Positions 30,783 through 44,700 are shown, counted from the stretch's first letter. The stretch: 64,000 nucleotides of DNA from Paramacrobiotus metropolitanus (GCF_019649055.1 NW_026570407.1:1-64000); one strand, 5' to 3'. The notes: generated from the letters alone by a model not told the origin. Made by a program: numbers and translations.

Positions 30783-33700
30783 ATGTGCCTGCATAGCGCT
30801 CGCTGGTTTGTTGTGTGCCTGCTGTTGCGCACTTGGCCGATCAGCGGTCAAAGCCAGCGCGATACCCCGGTCGCCGCGGTCCTGGAGGTCCGAGTAATCA
30901 GTGTGCAGTTATTGGACCCTAGCGTGTCGTTAGGGCTGGCGTGGACAGGCGCGGCTATGCATCTTGCCGTGCAGCGTGCCAACGAGCAATACGATGAACG
31001 GGGACTGCGGTTCGTGGTGCGGCCTGTGGATGATATGTACAACCAGTCCTGCCCGACGGTTGGCTCCACCGGAATCCAGCTACTCACTGGTTACTATTAC
31101 CAGCACAATCTGGGCCAACATACGCCGGGCATCTGCAACATCTTCTTCACCAACAGTAAGCAGCCATATTAATGGAGAACATGGAAAGAGGGCAAATAGC
31201 TGACAGATGTGATTTTCTCTATAGCGTGTGTGGACTACTTGCAGCTGCTGTATTTGTCCAGTGGTGAGCACAATGTTAATGCAGCTCGACCGGTTTCTCT
31301 CAACTAATTACCGGGCCAACTACGAACTACTCATTTTTTCTTTTACAGAATGGAATGCCTTCTTTTTGCATAAGTAAGCAGATGTCGATAAATTTATCTG
31401 ACGACACAGTATCCGTAGTTCTAATTGTACCTAGTGGCATGGTACCGCAACTCTCGCTTCCCCGTTTATCGACGCCCGCGAATCTGCTCAACCTGGCGGG
31501 AAGCGAAGTGGGCCTGGCGCGAACTTTGTGGAGCGTCTTGAACTTTTTTGGCTGGTCGCATGTGACCTTCTTCCTGGATTCTCGCGCCCCCACCATCCTG
31601 TACTCCGCCGTCTGCAACGCCGCCAAGGTTTTGGCGCTCCAGGATGGCCGCGCCAATACCAGCACCATCGCTACCTATCCTTTCCAGGGCAATGACAACG
31701 CCTCTGTTATTGATAGTTTGTTGCGTGCGAAGCAGAATAGCCGTGGTATGTCCGCATACAATTCACGTGTGGACTGAAATACAGAAATAATCGAATTTCC
31801 TAAAATAAATATAGATTAATTATGGATCATATTACGTAATGCAGTTTTTCGGTATTTCCCACACCCGGTCACATTATTGTTATACATCTGTAATATCGGG
31901 TATTCGATTATTTGTGAAAGCTCAAAATGGCACAATCCAATAAGTAATTTTTTAATGTCACCAATTTTCATCTGATTGTTACAGGGAAATCTAATTTACC
32001 ACCTGCAGGGTAAAGTAACCTCACTGAAAACAGTTTATTATATGACACACTGCTGGTGACCGGTGGTTGGGAAACACCGCAGTGCTCTTTTTCTTATCTT
32101 ACCTAATGATTTTTCCCGGTGACATGCATTTGATACGTTGTCGATGGCATAAAGTACTTAGGCACCAAAATTTCTTTATAACGGATCTCCGGTTGCAGTC
32201 TTCATCCTAGGAGCCTCGGCATTCGTCGCCTACAAGATAATGGTACGTTGTTATTTCGCTGCACAGTGCTGGCTATGATACAGCTTTTTGAGTTAAATTA
32301 CAGTCTAGCCACATTGATTACCTAACGAGTTCATCAGCCCATAACATTGTGCCTGGCAGTATTTTGTTGTGCACATTTAAAGCACGATGAACATTTACGC
32401 AGGACCTTGCCAGTCAGCTCGGAATGACCAACGGAGAATACGTATGTTCGCTGCTGATCTTTGCTGTCTTTCATCGTCGCTGTGCGGCTGGATAAATACG
32501 TAATCATGCGTTCTTCTCTGCCATTAAGGTGTTCATCAGTGTACAGACTGTCCAGAACATTTACTATGGAAAGGTTTCGCTGTTCAACAATCCGACGCCT
32601 TTGGTCAGCACCTAACAGATTTTTTCGTGTACTTGTACTGATCGTATTAACCTACACCGTTAATTTCACTTCAGTTATATTTATGAATTACATGATTATA
32701 TTTTATATAGCTTACAGAGGTACTTGTAGAGTTGTGGTCATAGAGAGAGCTAGTTATTTTATATTATAGCATTGTACATAAGGATAACCGATAAAGTTTA
32801 AGCGCTTGAATATGAGAAACTTGTGATGCGGTAGATGTTGAACCTGACGTGGAACTTCATCTACGTCATCCTCCATGAATCCGACAACTCCGATTACGAG
32901 CAACACCTGAACGGCGAACTGCGTCATATGGCCTATGATCTGTACAATACGACCTATGAGCCAGGAATACAGGTGAGACGCGTTTCTTAACAGGGCGATT
33001 GACGGTGTTGGTGAATTCTTGATTACGCTGTATCCATGCAATCACCGAACATTGAGCAAATGCAATGCTTGCAGCAAATGCACTTGGCCCTGCTAACGTT
33101 TTAAAAGAACAGTTGCCAGACATACAACTGGTAAACTGAAAAATTAGATTCTGCTCACCAGCTCACGACGTACACAAATAATACTGCCGATTACATAAGT
33201 AATCGTCAACATTCTAACGGCCACTGAATCCGCGAAACGGACCAAATAATAAACGCTTTGGAAACTAAATTGCATGGCTTTTTTTGTAGCCACTGAACAA
33301 TTACGCAACGCGCAGCGCCTACAGGTCCTTCGAGCTGCTCAGCAGCGTCCTGGCCGACAATCTGGACGGATACCGCAACCTTACAGCGGCACAGCGAGCA
33401 GCCTTCTGCGCCGGCGACCACCTGACTTCGCTCTTCCTCAACCGTACCTTTAAGCTGCCACACGCCGACGTCCGGGTCGACGGCAACGGAATGTCCAGCA
33501 TGGACGTGGATATCTGGATGTTCAATTCGCAGACAAGAAATATGACCGTAAGTCCGCAACTGCCGTCACGGCGTGGTCTTCACACATGCACCATAACTTC
33601 AGCGTTACAGTTATTTTGAATGCAGATGTTCGCCGTGTATCGTTCCGTCAGCGGCGCCTTCGAGCTGAGAAACACTTCGGTGCTGGACTGGCCGACCGGC

Positions 33701-36700
33701 AGTCTACCGTTGGATGTCCCACTTTGCGGCTTCAGTGGAAGAGAAGGACCCTGCGGTTGGTGTCTTGTTTTCAGCGTTGTGCTCTATTTTTAACGTGCCT
33801 TAACGATGCGGCAACTATTACAGCGTCAGCCGGATCGGTTTTGAATATCGCTCTTCCCGTCGCCATTGGCATCATGGTAGCGCTCTTGACCGCATCCTGC
33901 GCAGTTCTATTTGGTGTAAGGTGAGCTGTTCTCTTCTCTGTGATTTTGAGGACACTCTGCTTAGAACCTATCCGACTAAGCAAGCGTACAAGGTTGTCTC
34001 GTAATTTCCACCGCGCCCAGCGGCATATAAAATTCACGGGTTGCACCAAACTCCATATACTACGGCGCGCCACGTCACACTATTTATGCTCGACATGCAT
34101 TTGGCATAGAACTATCGATCTAAATAACTTTATGCAGTTTGCTTAGCAAACAGCAACGCCTTCCTTGCTTTCACATGGTCTAATAATCTCTTCCACTGGA
34201 CTATTCATGCGTAAACGTAAAGATATGTATTGCACCTGTAGTGGTTATCGTTCAAAGCGTAAGTTTCGCACTAAATACTTGCCTTTACGAAAGAAGTCAC
34301 GGGGACAAGCTTGTACATCAGACGATGTGTTAGAACCGTTGGCATATACTGCATTCCACAGGAAACGAGCGCGGCGTAATGCCTATTGGTGGTTGATCAG
34401 CGGAGACGAACTGGACGTCAGCCTGGTTATGGGCGGCGCTGAAGTTACTAATCCAGTGTCATGGAGGAGAAGGACAGTCTGGCTGACGGCGTTGGAGATC
34501 CAAGGACGGCCCAATCTGCAGCTGCTGGCACAGCTCGTTCCCGATGCAAGGGTTAGTGCGCTGGAATTATATAAGTACTTCTATAAATAACGCCACTGCT
34601 TACTACCGTCACTTACCGTTTCGATGACTGTTAAGAGCGTACTTGCTTACATAAACAGCATCCTAATGTCAATGATCTCCTGGGAATTGCTATTCTGCCG
34701 CATCGAGCCTTCCTTCTGGCGGAATATTGCAAGCGCGGCTCCCTTATGGCCTTGCTGGAAGTGACAAAACTGGACCAGGAGTTCCAGTTGGCGATGGCAC
34801 GCGATCTGGCAAAGGTAAGCCGTGAGTGCACGTGACCTTTCCTTAGAGCCATTCACAACTCACTAAGTGGTCAAATGCCCGGATAATTTTCCCAGTTCAT
34901 ATAAAAAATAAGAAAACGAGCATAAAAATAGTTGTAATATAACAAAAGGTTTCTGAAACTGAAATTACAATGAACAGGGTCTGGCTTACCTGCACGGCAC
35001 TATCGGGCGGCCGCATGGTCGCCTCAGCTCGGACTGCTGTCTCATCGACGACCGCTTCACACTGCGCATCGGCCAGTTCGGCTTCGCCGCCATTGCTCAC
35101 GCTCTCTTACCGATCAAAGACGTCGACGGCATTGACTTGACTTTCCCGGCGGACATCTACGCCGTTGGCCAGATCCTCTTGTTGATCATCCACCAATCCA
35201 CGAGCAAGATACCGTCCACATTGGCGGTAGCGTTGGAAGCGGACGAAGGCGACAGTGACGCGGTGAATTACGATATCCAGCGGAGCCTGACACTTTTAGC
35301 CAGCCGATGTCATCATCCTAATCCAGCGCTGCGCCCCACCGCCAAGCAGGTGCTGACCACCATCGGACGGTTACTCGTGCCAGGGCAGCCGACATCCCGC
35401 AATCTCGTCGAAAGCATCCTTCGCCGCTTCGAAGCGTACACGCTGACGTTGAACGAAGCGGTGCGGTTGAAGACCGAAGAGCTGCAGAGTGAGCGGAAGA
35501 AATGTGACAATTTGCTGAGGGAACTGCTCCCCAGGTTGGTCACAAATCTCACATTGCTGGTGGAGCCTTGGAGACGAAATTACTAAATGCGTGCTTGCTT
35601 GTCCGTAGATCGGTGGTCGATCAGCTGCGCAACCGCGAAACGATGGTAGCGGAGTATTACTCCTGTGTTAGCATTTTCTTTTCCGACCTTGACGGCTTCG
35701 TCAGCTGGGTTAGCTGCGCTCCACCCGAGACGGTCATCGACACGGTGACATCAGTATGTAGCGCCTTTGACGGTGCCATCCAGGATATGGATGTGTACAA
35801 GGTGGAGACTGTGCGTGACAGCTACATGGTAAGTTATTGATCTCCCGTTGAGTGCAGAAATTACTGAGATGCACTGACAGACAGGCCACTTCTGCAGACA
35901 GTCAGCGGCATTCCGGAACGGGGAGACAACCAGCACGCCGTGGAGATCTGTCGGATGGCTATTAAGCTGATGAAAGTGTTCGAAAGTACTAGACCGACTA
36001 TCAATAGGCAAGCAGCGTTGCAGGATGAGGACCCATCGGAGTCGGTTACGCTGCGATTGCGGTGCGGCATCCACTCAGGTACGCTTCCATAACCACGCTC
36101 CGTACGCACACTGTTCGTGGTTATCATGTTATGATATCATACACCGAGCGTATTTCCTTGCGGGAAAGTTTACTCTATACAGATACTAGCCATATTCTAC
36201 AGTACGCTGATTCTTGCAGGTTCTTGTGCTGCCGGGGTGGTTGGCATGCGCGTTCCTCGCTACTGCTTGTAAGTACAAACGTAGGCCGCTGGTGCACACA
36301 GTGTGACAGTGCCCACTAGTCGAATTTACAAAAACAAGACAACATGATTTGACGACTCAGTAAACACCTATGTAGTAATAGGATCAACAACATCCTCTAC
36401 TCGAGGCCAGTTACTGCTGCCTAATCCGGTATAACGACAAGCTCGACGAATGTCTAGAAAGTATCTTAAACGTGGCGAAGGTTGATGTGCTGCTAGTTTA
36501 TTGTACGGATGTTATGCAGGTTTGGTGACACAGTGAACGTCGCGGCCCGTATGAACAGCCACGGCCAAGGCGGGCGCATTCATCTCAGCCAGGCCAGCCG
36601 CGATCTCCTCGCTACCAGCGACGCCCGCCGCCGCTTCACTGTGAAAGAGCGGGGACTGCTGTCCATTAAGGTTCGTTTATTGTAAAATTTCCATCGCACT

Positions 36701-36794
36701 GATCGACCTATAATCCGGCGGACGCACTAGTCAACAATGCTATAACGATATACAGGGCAAAGGGGACATGTGCACCTTCTGGCTCCTCCTCTAA
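30783..36794 (+). CDS. Receptor-type guanylyl cyclase, copy 2
   Basis: Same exon plan as copy 1 and similar protein. Signal peptide and ANF-type region in exon 1 (30783 to about 31,154; AAMHLAVQRANEQY, VRPVDDMYNQSC). Extracellular exons at about 31,434-31,744 (VGLARTLWSVLNFFGWSHV), 32,199-32,242, 32,403, 32,530, 32,834 and 33,292-33,548. The transmembrane exon is at about 33,825-33,920 (IALPVAIGIMVALLTASCAVLFG). Kinase-homology domain at about 34,365-35,530 lacks catalytic residues (YLHGTIGRPHGRLSSD). Cyclase domain 35,609-36,794: IFFSDLDGF, YKVETVRDSYM, PRYCLFGDTVNVAARMN, with guanine-selecting Glu and Cys. The VRD change is shared with copy 1. End at TAA 36,792-36,794. Tandem duplicate; apparently intact. 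Confidence 0.88.
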
Positions 36795-37529
36795 GCGCCG
36801 CTAACATACCCGCTACTCCGTACTCTACAGGAACTGAATGGACAGCGAACGATTACCATAACTTTGCGTCTGGCATACATAGTCTGCAGAAGCAGGCGTA
36901 CCGATTTATTATCAGTTTTTCACCCAAGTCTAATCTTGGAGCGGGTGTGCGCTTTGACTCATGTTGTTATATTTTGTTTCAAACTGAATACGATATCTGC
37001 CTGCAACCAGGATTAAACTTGCCGGGAAGATTCTATGGCCGAGATCGCAAATTTTTAACGATATTCCACTCGCCTCGCGCCTGTACCGGTAATAACTCGC
37101 ACATCCGGCTCGCGCGCCGAGCGCTCGCGCAGGGCTCTACTCCACAATGTCATAAAATCATAGGAAAAAATGTTTGGCAGTGCGCGAAAGCAAAAATTCC
37201 CGTGCCTGTCAAGGAACTGTGTGATACCGGCATATTTGCACTGAATTAAATCAAACTGACATCTTTTACGTCGATTATTCTAGTGTGAACATAACACGTA
37301 TTAACAACCAAATTATACAGAATTTTGTTTTGAAGTAGACGCCATTTATTTTGTAACAAAAAGCGTGCAAAGAGCAATACAAATGTCCCGTAATCTGTGA
37401 TAACAAACGTCAGAATCACTAGCACTATATTTTGCATATCTAAATTACCTAAGTGTTAGCTGTAACAGAAGAGTTTTTAAGAGAAATGCGCTATCACCGC
37501 TCCCGTAAGGAATTAAAACAAAGAGAACT
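36795..37529. other. Region between convergent cyclase copy 2 and BTB gene C
   Basis: Contains 3' untranslated sequence of cyclase copy 2. A block around 37,021-37,052 (GCCGGGAAGATTCTATGGCCGAGATC) matches the downstream flanks of the other cyclase units. A dispersed repeat copy lies at about 37,140-37,250, matching 19,975-20,090. No gene is supported. Confidence 0.45.
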
Positions 37530-40163
37530 TTAGCAATAGAAGACGCTTACATAACCGGCCGCTTTCCAGGCCGTCATTTGATCGCGACTGACAACCAGTT
37601 CTGTGAACAGCTTCGAATACTGTGTACCTCGGTAGCAGACATCGTAAAAATCTCCCCAGAATGCGACCAGCACAGCGGGGTGGTATTTGCGCTTGATGAG
37701 AATCTTAACTTCTTGTCCGACTTGCAAGATATCCGCAGCCCGAACGACTTTGTACGGTGCACAGTTATAAGTTGTCTGTCCTTTATCCCGTGAAACAACG
37801 ATATCCGCTTCACGCATCCCGACAACCAGTGCAGGATACCAGAACAATCTCTGTCCAATATCCATCTCCACAAACACTTTTTCCTGCTGCACGAACTCTG
37901 CATAACCTTTTGGAAAACGCAGAATCGAGCCGCGACGGTGTACCACCGGAAACGGAAGCTGTGGCTTGTCATTCGCATATTTGAACTGGTAAATGTCCAA
38001 GAGCTCTGGCTCAAGCAGCATTCGGCTCTACATTTAAACACCTTAATCTCCATGAGATGATATCATAACCACGTACAACGTTAACGCAGGTATCTACGGA
38101 AAAATCGTTCGTCTTAAGAAATCCGGTGATCGATGAAAATGCCTTTTAGACAAACGGTTATATGAATAAGCGCAAAATGGTTGGCAGCGTTTTTGTACCA
38201 CAGAGGTCAGACGGATGATCTGTTTGTATCACATACGTCCTTACTTTCATGGGCCCGTTGACCAGTTCCGCGTCAGTCAGCAGGGGAAAACGGATAAGGT
38301 ACAGTGCTTCGCCCAGCACAGCACGCCGGTTAACTTGGGAAGGCTCCAGATTATCGCGCATGCAAGCCGCCACTGACCAACTGTTAAAGAAATTCCCAAT
38401 TGAAAGTGATCGTTTAATACTCTTGCAAAGACACAAGCTACGATCTGTCATACTTTTCGACAGCTAAATATATGCTGTTCTCATCGGCCGACAAGGTGTC
38501 GCGCTGCAAAAGCAGTTTCATGGTTTCTCGGCTGACTGTCGGGAAATACTCTGATTGCAGTACAGATGGAGTAAATCGGTCTACGACTTCCCAGCAGCTT
38601 TCCTCTAGGCGTGCAACCGAGTCGTGCATACAGCGCTTGACCTGATGCGAGATAAATCAAGTCAGCTCAGGTCAGGGCGAACACAAAATTAACTCGCTTT
38701 AAGCAACTATCATATTAATAAGTAGTGAAAACGAAATAATTCTCAATTTGTTCGTCAAGTTACCAACAGGCAATATCTACTCAGGCTGCGAAAGCATCAG
38801 GCTTACTGCTTCTAAATATAGAAGGCAATTGTCTGCTCTTAAGTCTGTCTTGATAAACGTTAAGCAGAGATTTTCCAGCCTTGGCAGATTGTACTTATCG
38901 GCGCAGTAGACCGTCTCAAAAACATTTTCAGCATTTAAACCGTTGCCAACCGAGCCAGTATAGATGTATCTGCAACAATAGCGAAAACACACACGTTAGT
39001 ACGAAATATGTTGTTCGACGCACAGCAGTATATGGTCAGTTAATATCTGGGCACAAAAGAACTAGTATCCTTATGCGCGTCTTAATGATTTACTCCTGCC
39101 AGTGTGCACGTATTTCTGCTAACCTGCTTGATGTCAAAAGTATTGCTGACCAAAGTGCGGTGTCGCTTTTCCACTGCACCAAATCAGATAAACCGCTCAG
39201 GACGTAAAAACTATAAATGCATACAACGCTTACCTGAGGAGGTTGCTGAAGGCTTCTGGCAGGATCTCAGGAACATCGATGGCCGTATCACCACTTTCCG
39301 CTAAACTTCCATTGAACATAGTGTTGAAGACAGTACTGCCCCGGCTCAGCATGGATCTACGAGTAGGTAACGAAAAACATCTCATTTTGAGATACTAGTG
39401 GCAATCCAAAAAGGATTGTTTGAAAACAAAGCAAAGTTCGCTATAAGGATATAACAATTTGCATTTGCTTGCATCTGTGTTATTTAGTAAAGTAGTAATT
39501 ACGGAAATCTTTGAACTGTAACGTGGGGCCTTATGGGCGCCCACGTACCTTCGACGGCGAAACAGCGGCGAACCCGGATTGAGGCTTTAATGCCGAAATC
39601 TAAGGTGCGCACCGTGGCGCAGCAAACACCGACTAATGAGATCGGATCCTACAGCCAGCGCAGCTGTGCTGTAGGTCCGTCAAAACAGCAGCAATGTGTG
39701 GGATGGAAATCCCCAGAACAGCAAAACACAATGGCGAAAGGCCAATCATGAAGGCGGAGCTATCGGCCTTCACAGAACAAATTCTATCTCCTTGAGTCTG
39801 CAAGCCAGATGCACTGTGAATTTCCATATCTATGAGTGCATCTATGAGTGTATAATACCATTATTAATTTATTATATACCCGTATATTTGATCTTTATAT
39901 GATTTAGAAACTCATCGGAAAAGTAACTGGCACCTTAACCGGCTTAAGGTAATCTGTGTAAGGCTCTGCTTGGTCTCGTAAGTTAGCACTTACTTGTGAG
40001 CCGAAAACATCTTAACGTCACCCAATTGACGGCCCACAGCAAACAGTACATCGCTTCGCTCGTCGCTGGCCAGGATCTGCCGGCCCACGTACACATCATT
40101 TAGAACTGTGCGCTGCCTTTCGGTGCGTACAAATTCAGTGGATCTCGCAATAAATCCAGACAT
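37530..40163 (-). CDS. BTB-BACK protein with C-terminal double-barrel-like domain, gene C
   Basis: Exon 1 starts at ATG 40163 (ERSDVLFAVGRQLGDVKMFSAHK) and ends near 39,996. A long first intron (about 620 bases) holds a 258-bp solo-LTR-like insertion. Exon 2 lies at about 39,355-39,236 (VFNTMFNGSL...EILPEAFSNLL), exon 3 at about 38,969-38,807 (YIYTGSVGNGL, CADKYNLP), exon 4 (BACK) at about 38,644-38,465, exon 5 at about 38,379-38,247 (NRRAVLGEALYLIRFPLL), and exon 6 about 38,033-37,530 (LLLEPELLDIYQF, FWYPALVVGM, VRAADILQVGQEV, VSRDQMTAWK). All six exons join in frame. Likely a cullin-3 adaptor with an unknown substrate module. Confidence 0.82.
39517..39774 (+). mobile_element. Solo-LTR-like insertion, copy 1
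   Basis: A 258-bp unit beginning TGTAACGTGGGGCC and ending GGCCTTCACA, flanked by GAAC on both sides (39,513-16 and 39,775-78), a 4-bp target duplication. It is the reverse complement of 61,015-61,272 with about one difference. TG...CA ends and a 4-bp duplication fit a solo LTR of a Ty3/gypsy-type retrotransposon. It lies in intron 1 of BTB gene C. Confidence 0.7.
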
Positions 40164-41200
40164 GGCCGAATAAATCTGGTGTAGCTTCTAATAAGCTTAG
40201 CAGTTCAAGAATTATAAAGTATGTAGTGTCAACGCTGACCGAAACAGCCAACTCCGTATCGAGATTTGGAGATTTAATTGTGGCCACTAATTATGCGCCA
40301 AATACCGAAATTTATGATCATCGAGGTTGGGGATAATTTCTGGGCGAAATCCAATGTGCCGAGAGATGGAAAAGCACTCCCAAGGCAAACAATATAACTA
40401 TATGATAGTAAAGGAATGCAAAGACTTTCTCACACAAGTTTATAAAATCCTTGAGCAAGACGCGTGCGAGAAATCGCAAAAAATTCTAGAGCAAAGTCCA
40501 CGAAGATAAGCAATAACCAGTAATAATTTGCACTTACCGACATGTATTGCAACAAGTGCATGACTGCGTCACGTATGCAATGTTTGAACTGCTGTACTCT
40601 GCTGCTGCTGCTGAACTCTGTGGGCAGTGGATAGCGTACACGTAAAAATTAATTATTATGTGCCTGGCTATGAGTCGACTGACTCATCCATATCCATATT
40701 GATATATCCATATTCATAAATTTGATGGCGAAAACGATCTAGCTAAATGTGCGTGCATCTGGTGATATACGTACTTCTACTGCTGACATACAGATACGAT
40801 TGTTGTAAAAATTGTGATGTTCCTACGTTAGTTAATGCCTAATACGTTGTACCACAGGTTAATAAAGATACACGATACGAATATGGCTGATAATTTCACA
40901 TAATGCGTATGCACCAAATGCCACCGAGGCGGCAAGGTTGCTACAGTCAATATAGTATCGGAGATTAAGCAGTTACCTTAGAGCATGCGCGGATTGAAGA
41001 TCGCCGTTTGATTGCCTAATATAAAACGATCCAAACTCTACAGCATCCAGAAAACCGGGAGTCTGGCAATGCATTTCACGCAATCTGATAACCGTCTTAT
41101 GTGCTGCTTGCACACTGTTTACGCGTTTTCAGGATGGGCTCTAAATAACGCAGTCCTCTCTTAACGCTGTCTGTATCAGCCTATGCATGTACGAGATCAC
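40164..41200. other. Intergenic, nothing recognised
   Basis: Upstream region of BTB gene C. An open frame at 40,327-40,509 has no recognisable features. A short CTGCTG run occurs at about 40,600. Confidence 0.35.
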
Positions 41201-41202
41201 AG

Positions 41203-41435
41203 ATTCGGTAACACGGTGAGCGTGCAAACAGTCACGGTGAGGGCGGCCCACCCCTCTCAGCCAGGCCAGCCGCGGCCGTGCTTCCTGTTAGAAGGGAGGG
41301 TACTGCTTTTGGTAGTTTCTTTAGCTGGGCGACTCAGAACGTCTTGATATCCACAAAAAATTCTGTGATTTGTGTTACGGTAATATGCAGGATAAAGAAG
41401 AAATGTGTACCTTTTGGCTGGTACGCTACCGCTGC
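41203..41435 (+). pseudogene. Guanylyl cyclase catalytic-domain fragment
   Basis: After an AG, ATTCGGTAACACGGTGAGCGT matches the exon that in the complete copies codes FGDTVNVAARMN, followed by CTCAGCCAGGCCAGCCGCG, also shared. After a short gap, CAG then GATAAAGAAGAAATGTGTACCTTTTGGCTGG matches the last exon (GKGDMCTFWLL). The exon is shifted and partly deleted. It is the 3' relic of a third cyclase copy, next to the complete SLC1 transporter. Confidence 0.72.
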
Positions 41436-41744
41436 TCCCATCGACCCACCGTCCGCGGCGCAAGCGAAACCGGAGAATAACAGGCAACGATAATCGGGTG
41501 CCCGATCGTACTAATTTACGTACCGAGTTACTAACATCCCATTTTCAAAAGGGTAATCTTTTTCATCTCACGTTGTTGTTTAAGAATGGTATCAAATGTT
41601 TGGCACGTTGACAGCCGTTGACTAATTACAACAACAACAATTAATCGCGCCGGGAAATTACATGACCGAGATCACGAATAAACACGTAGTCTCTTTTGTA
41701 CATAAAACAATTTTCTTTTGTAAGCGGACTACATAACGACCAGC

Positions 41745-44700
41745 TCAAAGCTGTTCAGATTCGCTGTGGCCGCTGTTCCGTTTCCGCAGGTTGGGTTTGT
41801 CCTGATACTGCATCATTTCCGTCTCCACAGTCGGCGACTCGTGTAGACCCCCCGCCCCGCCGACCACTGCGATCTCGGTCTTTTCGCTCGTGAGTGCCGC
41901 CTGCTGGTCTAAATTAGCCAGGTAGTTCTTGCAGAGATGGTTGACGATACCGGTGCCGATCACGTCGCCCAAAATATTTACCGTCGTTCGCACGCGGTCC
42001 CTGTCGAATCCAGCTTATTAATAAGGGTTGCGGAAAAGTGACCTTTACACTTACAGCAACCAGTCGACGGCCATAATGGCGCCAACAAATTTGGCGTCCA
42101 GCCCGACGGCTTCCATCACCATGACGAGGGTAACCAGGCCGGCCTGAGGGACTCCGGCCGCACCAATGGCCGCGGCGGTTGCCGTGATACTATCCAGATA
42201 AAAAGATGCTGTTAAAAATCAGCCAGTCAGTTTACACGTCCAAGAACGCACCTGACGGCGACGATCTGGGCGAAGCTGATTTCCTGGCCTTGTGTCTGGG
42301 CCACGTAGATCGCCGCCACGGCTTCGTACAGTGCCGTGCCGTCCATATTAATCGTAGCACCTGAAAAGAACAGAAAGCTCATATAACGTAGAAGCTAAAA
42401 GCGGACATGCCTAAATTTCTAGCACATTTCGTAAAATAAGGGCTGCTTTTCTCAAACTTCATGCTTGCACGTCGGTCGCTTATTTCATTGCTGTAATAAA
42501 TTTCTGACCCTGGACCGACTTTTCATTTTTTTAGTCCCATACGGTAGATGGGTTTTTAATCGACTTAATACAGCGAAATATGAACTGCACATAACTAGAC
42601 TAATTTAAGATTCTACAATCTCCGTTTAAATATTTGAACAACATTTAAGTAGCTCAGTAACAACATCGCTTATTTGCACGCGGTAATACATATTAACACA
42701 TTGCTTACCAATGGGTAACACGAACCGACTGACCCTACAAGGAAAATACAAATAATATAAAGCAACAGGTTCATTTAATATGTTTGAGATTCTGCCGACG
42801 AGCGCTAGTTACCGGGTGTCGACTTTATTATTCTCCTCGCAGCACTGTATAGTCACCGGCAGTGTGGCCGAGCTAGAACTGGTACCAAAACCGGTAATCA
42901 GCGCCTTCCCGGCACCGGCGATGAATGAGTACGGATTGCGGCGCGTTATGATAAAGAAGATCAACGGCAGCAGAATAATGCCGTGGATCAACAGGCCCGT
43001 CTGCATCACAATGCGTTATTTATCAGTCAATTACAATAATACTGCCTTCACTTACCACTACGGTGACGAAATACATTCCCAACTGAAATAAAAAATGCGT
43101 TTTTCAACGTCGAGATTTAGGTTTTTGAGAATCGTGAAGTGTTGGGTAGAAAATATCGTAATACCTGGGAGATCATGGCCGTGAGATCTTTAACCTCCAG
43201 CAGCTGACCGGCAATGAGAAAGGTCACACCCAGCGGCGCTATCCTACGTACGTATGGTTGTTAGATTCATTAAATTACGGCGATCACGCGCAACAAATAC
43301 AATCAGCGTATTTCAAACAGTAAATTAGCGCGTGAGTTTCAATCGTACCACATGATCAAGCCCACAATCCTCATGGTGACCTCGTTGATGGCTTCGAAGA
43401 GATCGGCCAGCGGCTTGGCTTTAGGTCCGGCTTTACTGATCGTAATGCCTTTTAAAAACATCGCATTGGTTAGTCTTCAATCGGATACGCACTCTACCTA
43501 TACAAAAGCGTCGAACCATTTTTTTACCAAAGACAATGGTGAAGACGACGACTCCCAGAATGTTAGTTCCATCGGTCCATTTGTATTTGACAATATAGGT
43601 GTAGTAATCTGCAACGTCGCTCATTAAAACCACATAATAATCACTACCCGTACATTAATTCGGCATTGTAAAGCGCACACTCTTGCTAATTTGCTTTTTA
43701 CTGTACAATTACAAAAAGTATTACGAGAAATGCATTGGAGGCGCTTGTTTTAACGAGCATGTACGAATTTGGTTCCATGCACCGGGCTTTTTCCTTTTAC
43801 GAGGCAAACAAGGGGGTTCTGTGAATGTGAATGTCAATACAGTATACCTGGCGCAATTTTGGCCGGTGCTGACGTTGACGCAATCGTAGCATTAATATCC
43901 GCCAGGGTGGTGGTGATGGTCGTCATGATCGTCGTTGCCGCCGTGGAGTTCATCGTTTCGTTGGCGGTGCTCGTCACATTCATGGGCGCCTCCAGTTTGG
44001 TGCGGTAGGACTGTATAGTGGCCTGGATGATGTTAGGCGGGAACATATTCCGAATCAAGTCTAGGAAGGTATCCGGTGTAGTGATGGGTTCGGCGGCCTC
44101 CCCGGGCGCTTTCAGGCTGTCGGGGTCCTCGATCTGGGACCCCGCGAACTCCCCGGGGCGGATAGTCACCACCAGGACGATGCCGAGGATGACGGCCAGC
44201 ACGGTGGTGGTCAGGTAGTAGATGACGGCGCGCAGGCCGATGTGGCCGGAGGTCTGCGAGTCCATTTGTGCTAGGCCGGTGATCAGCGAGGAGATGATCA
44301 GCGGGAGGATGACCACTTTCAGCATGTTGAGGAAGATGCTCCCGATGAAGGATACGTACATAACGTTGCGCGGGTCATTCTGCAGGCCCGTCTCCCGCAG
44401 ACCGATACCCAGGGCTGAAATATTGGCGTTAGAGTGTCGTACGTGTTAGCGCTAACGTGTCGATACGGTTGTAATCATACTGCGATAAACCGGCAGTGCA
44501 ATCAGCACTATAAATCTTTTTATGTTGATACTAATTATGCTTAATCAGTTGCACACATTTGTAATGAATATTTTGAAATCATTTACTTTTCCATTTAATG
44601 CCATTCATTTTTATTAAAATTGCCTAATTTCTTCAATGGTGTATTTTAGAAAAATAATCCTTAAAACTTGCATTAAGCAAGCTCTGGTGTATGACTAATT

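Noticed and set aside
36770-37249. 159-residue open frame after cyclase copy 2
   Set aside because: It starts inside the last cyclase exon in another frame and runs into 3' flank and repeat sequence.
39533-39751. 72-residue open frame (and its twin at 61,038-61,319) as a repeated small gene
   Set aside because: It lies wholly inside the 258-bp LTR-like repeat; the twins reflect element copies, not a protein gene.
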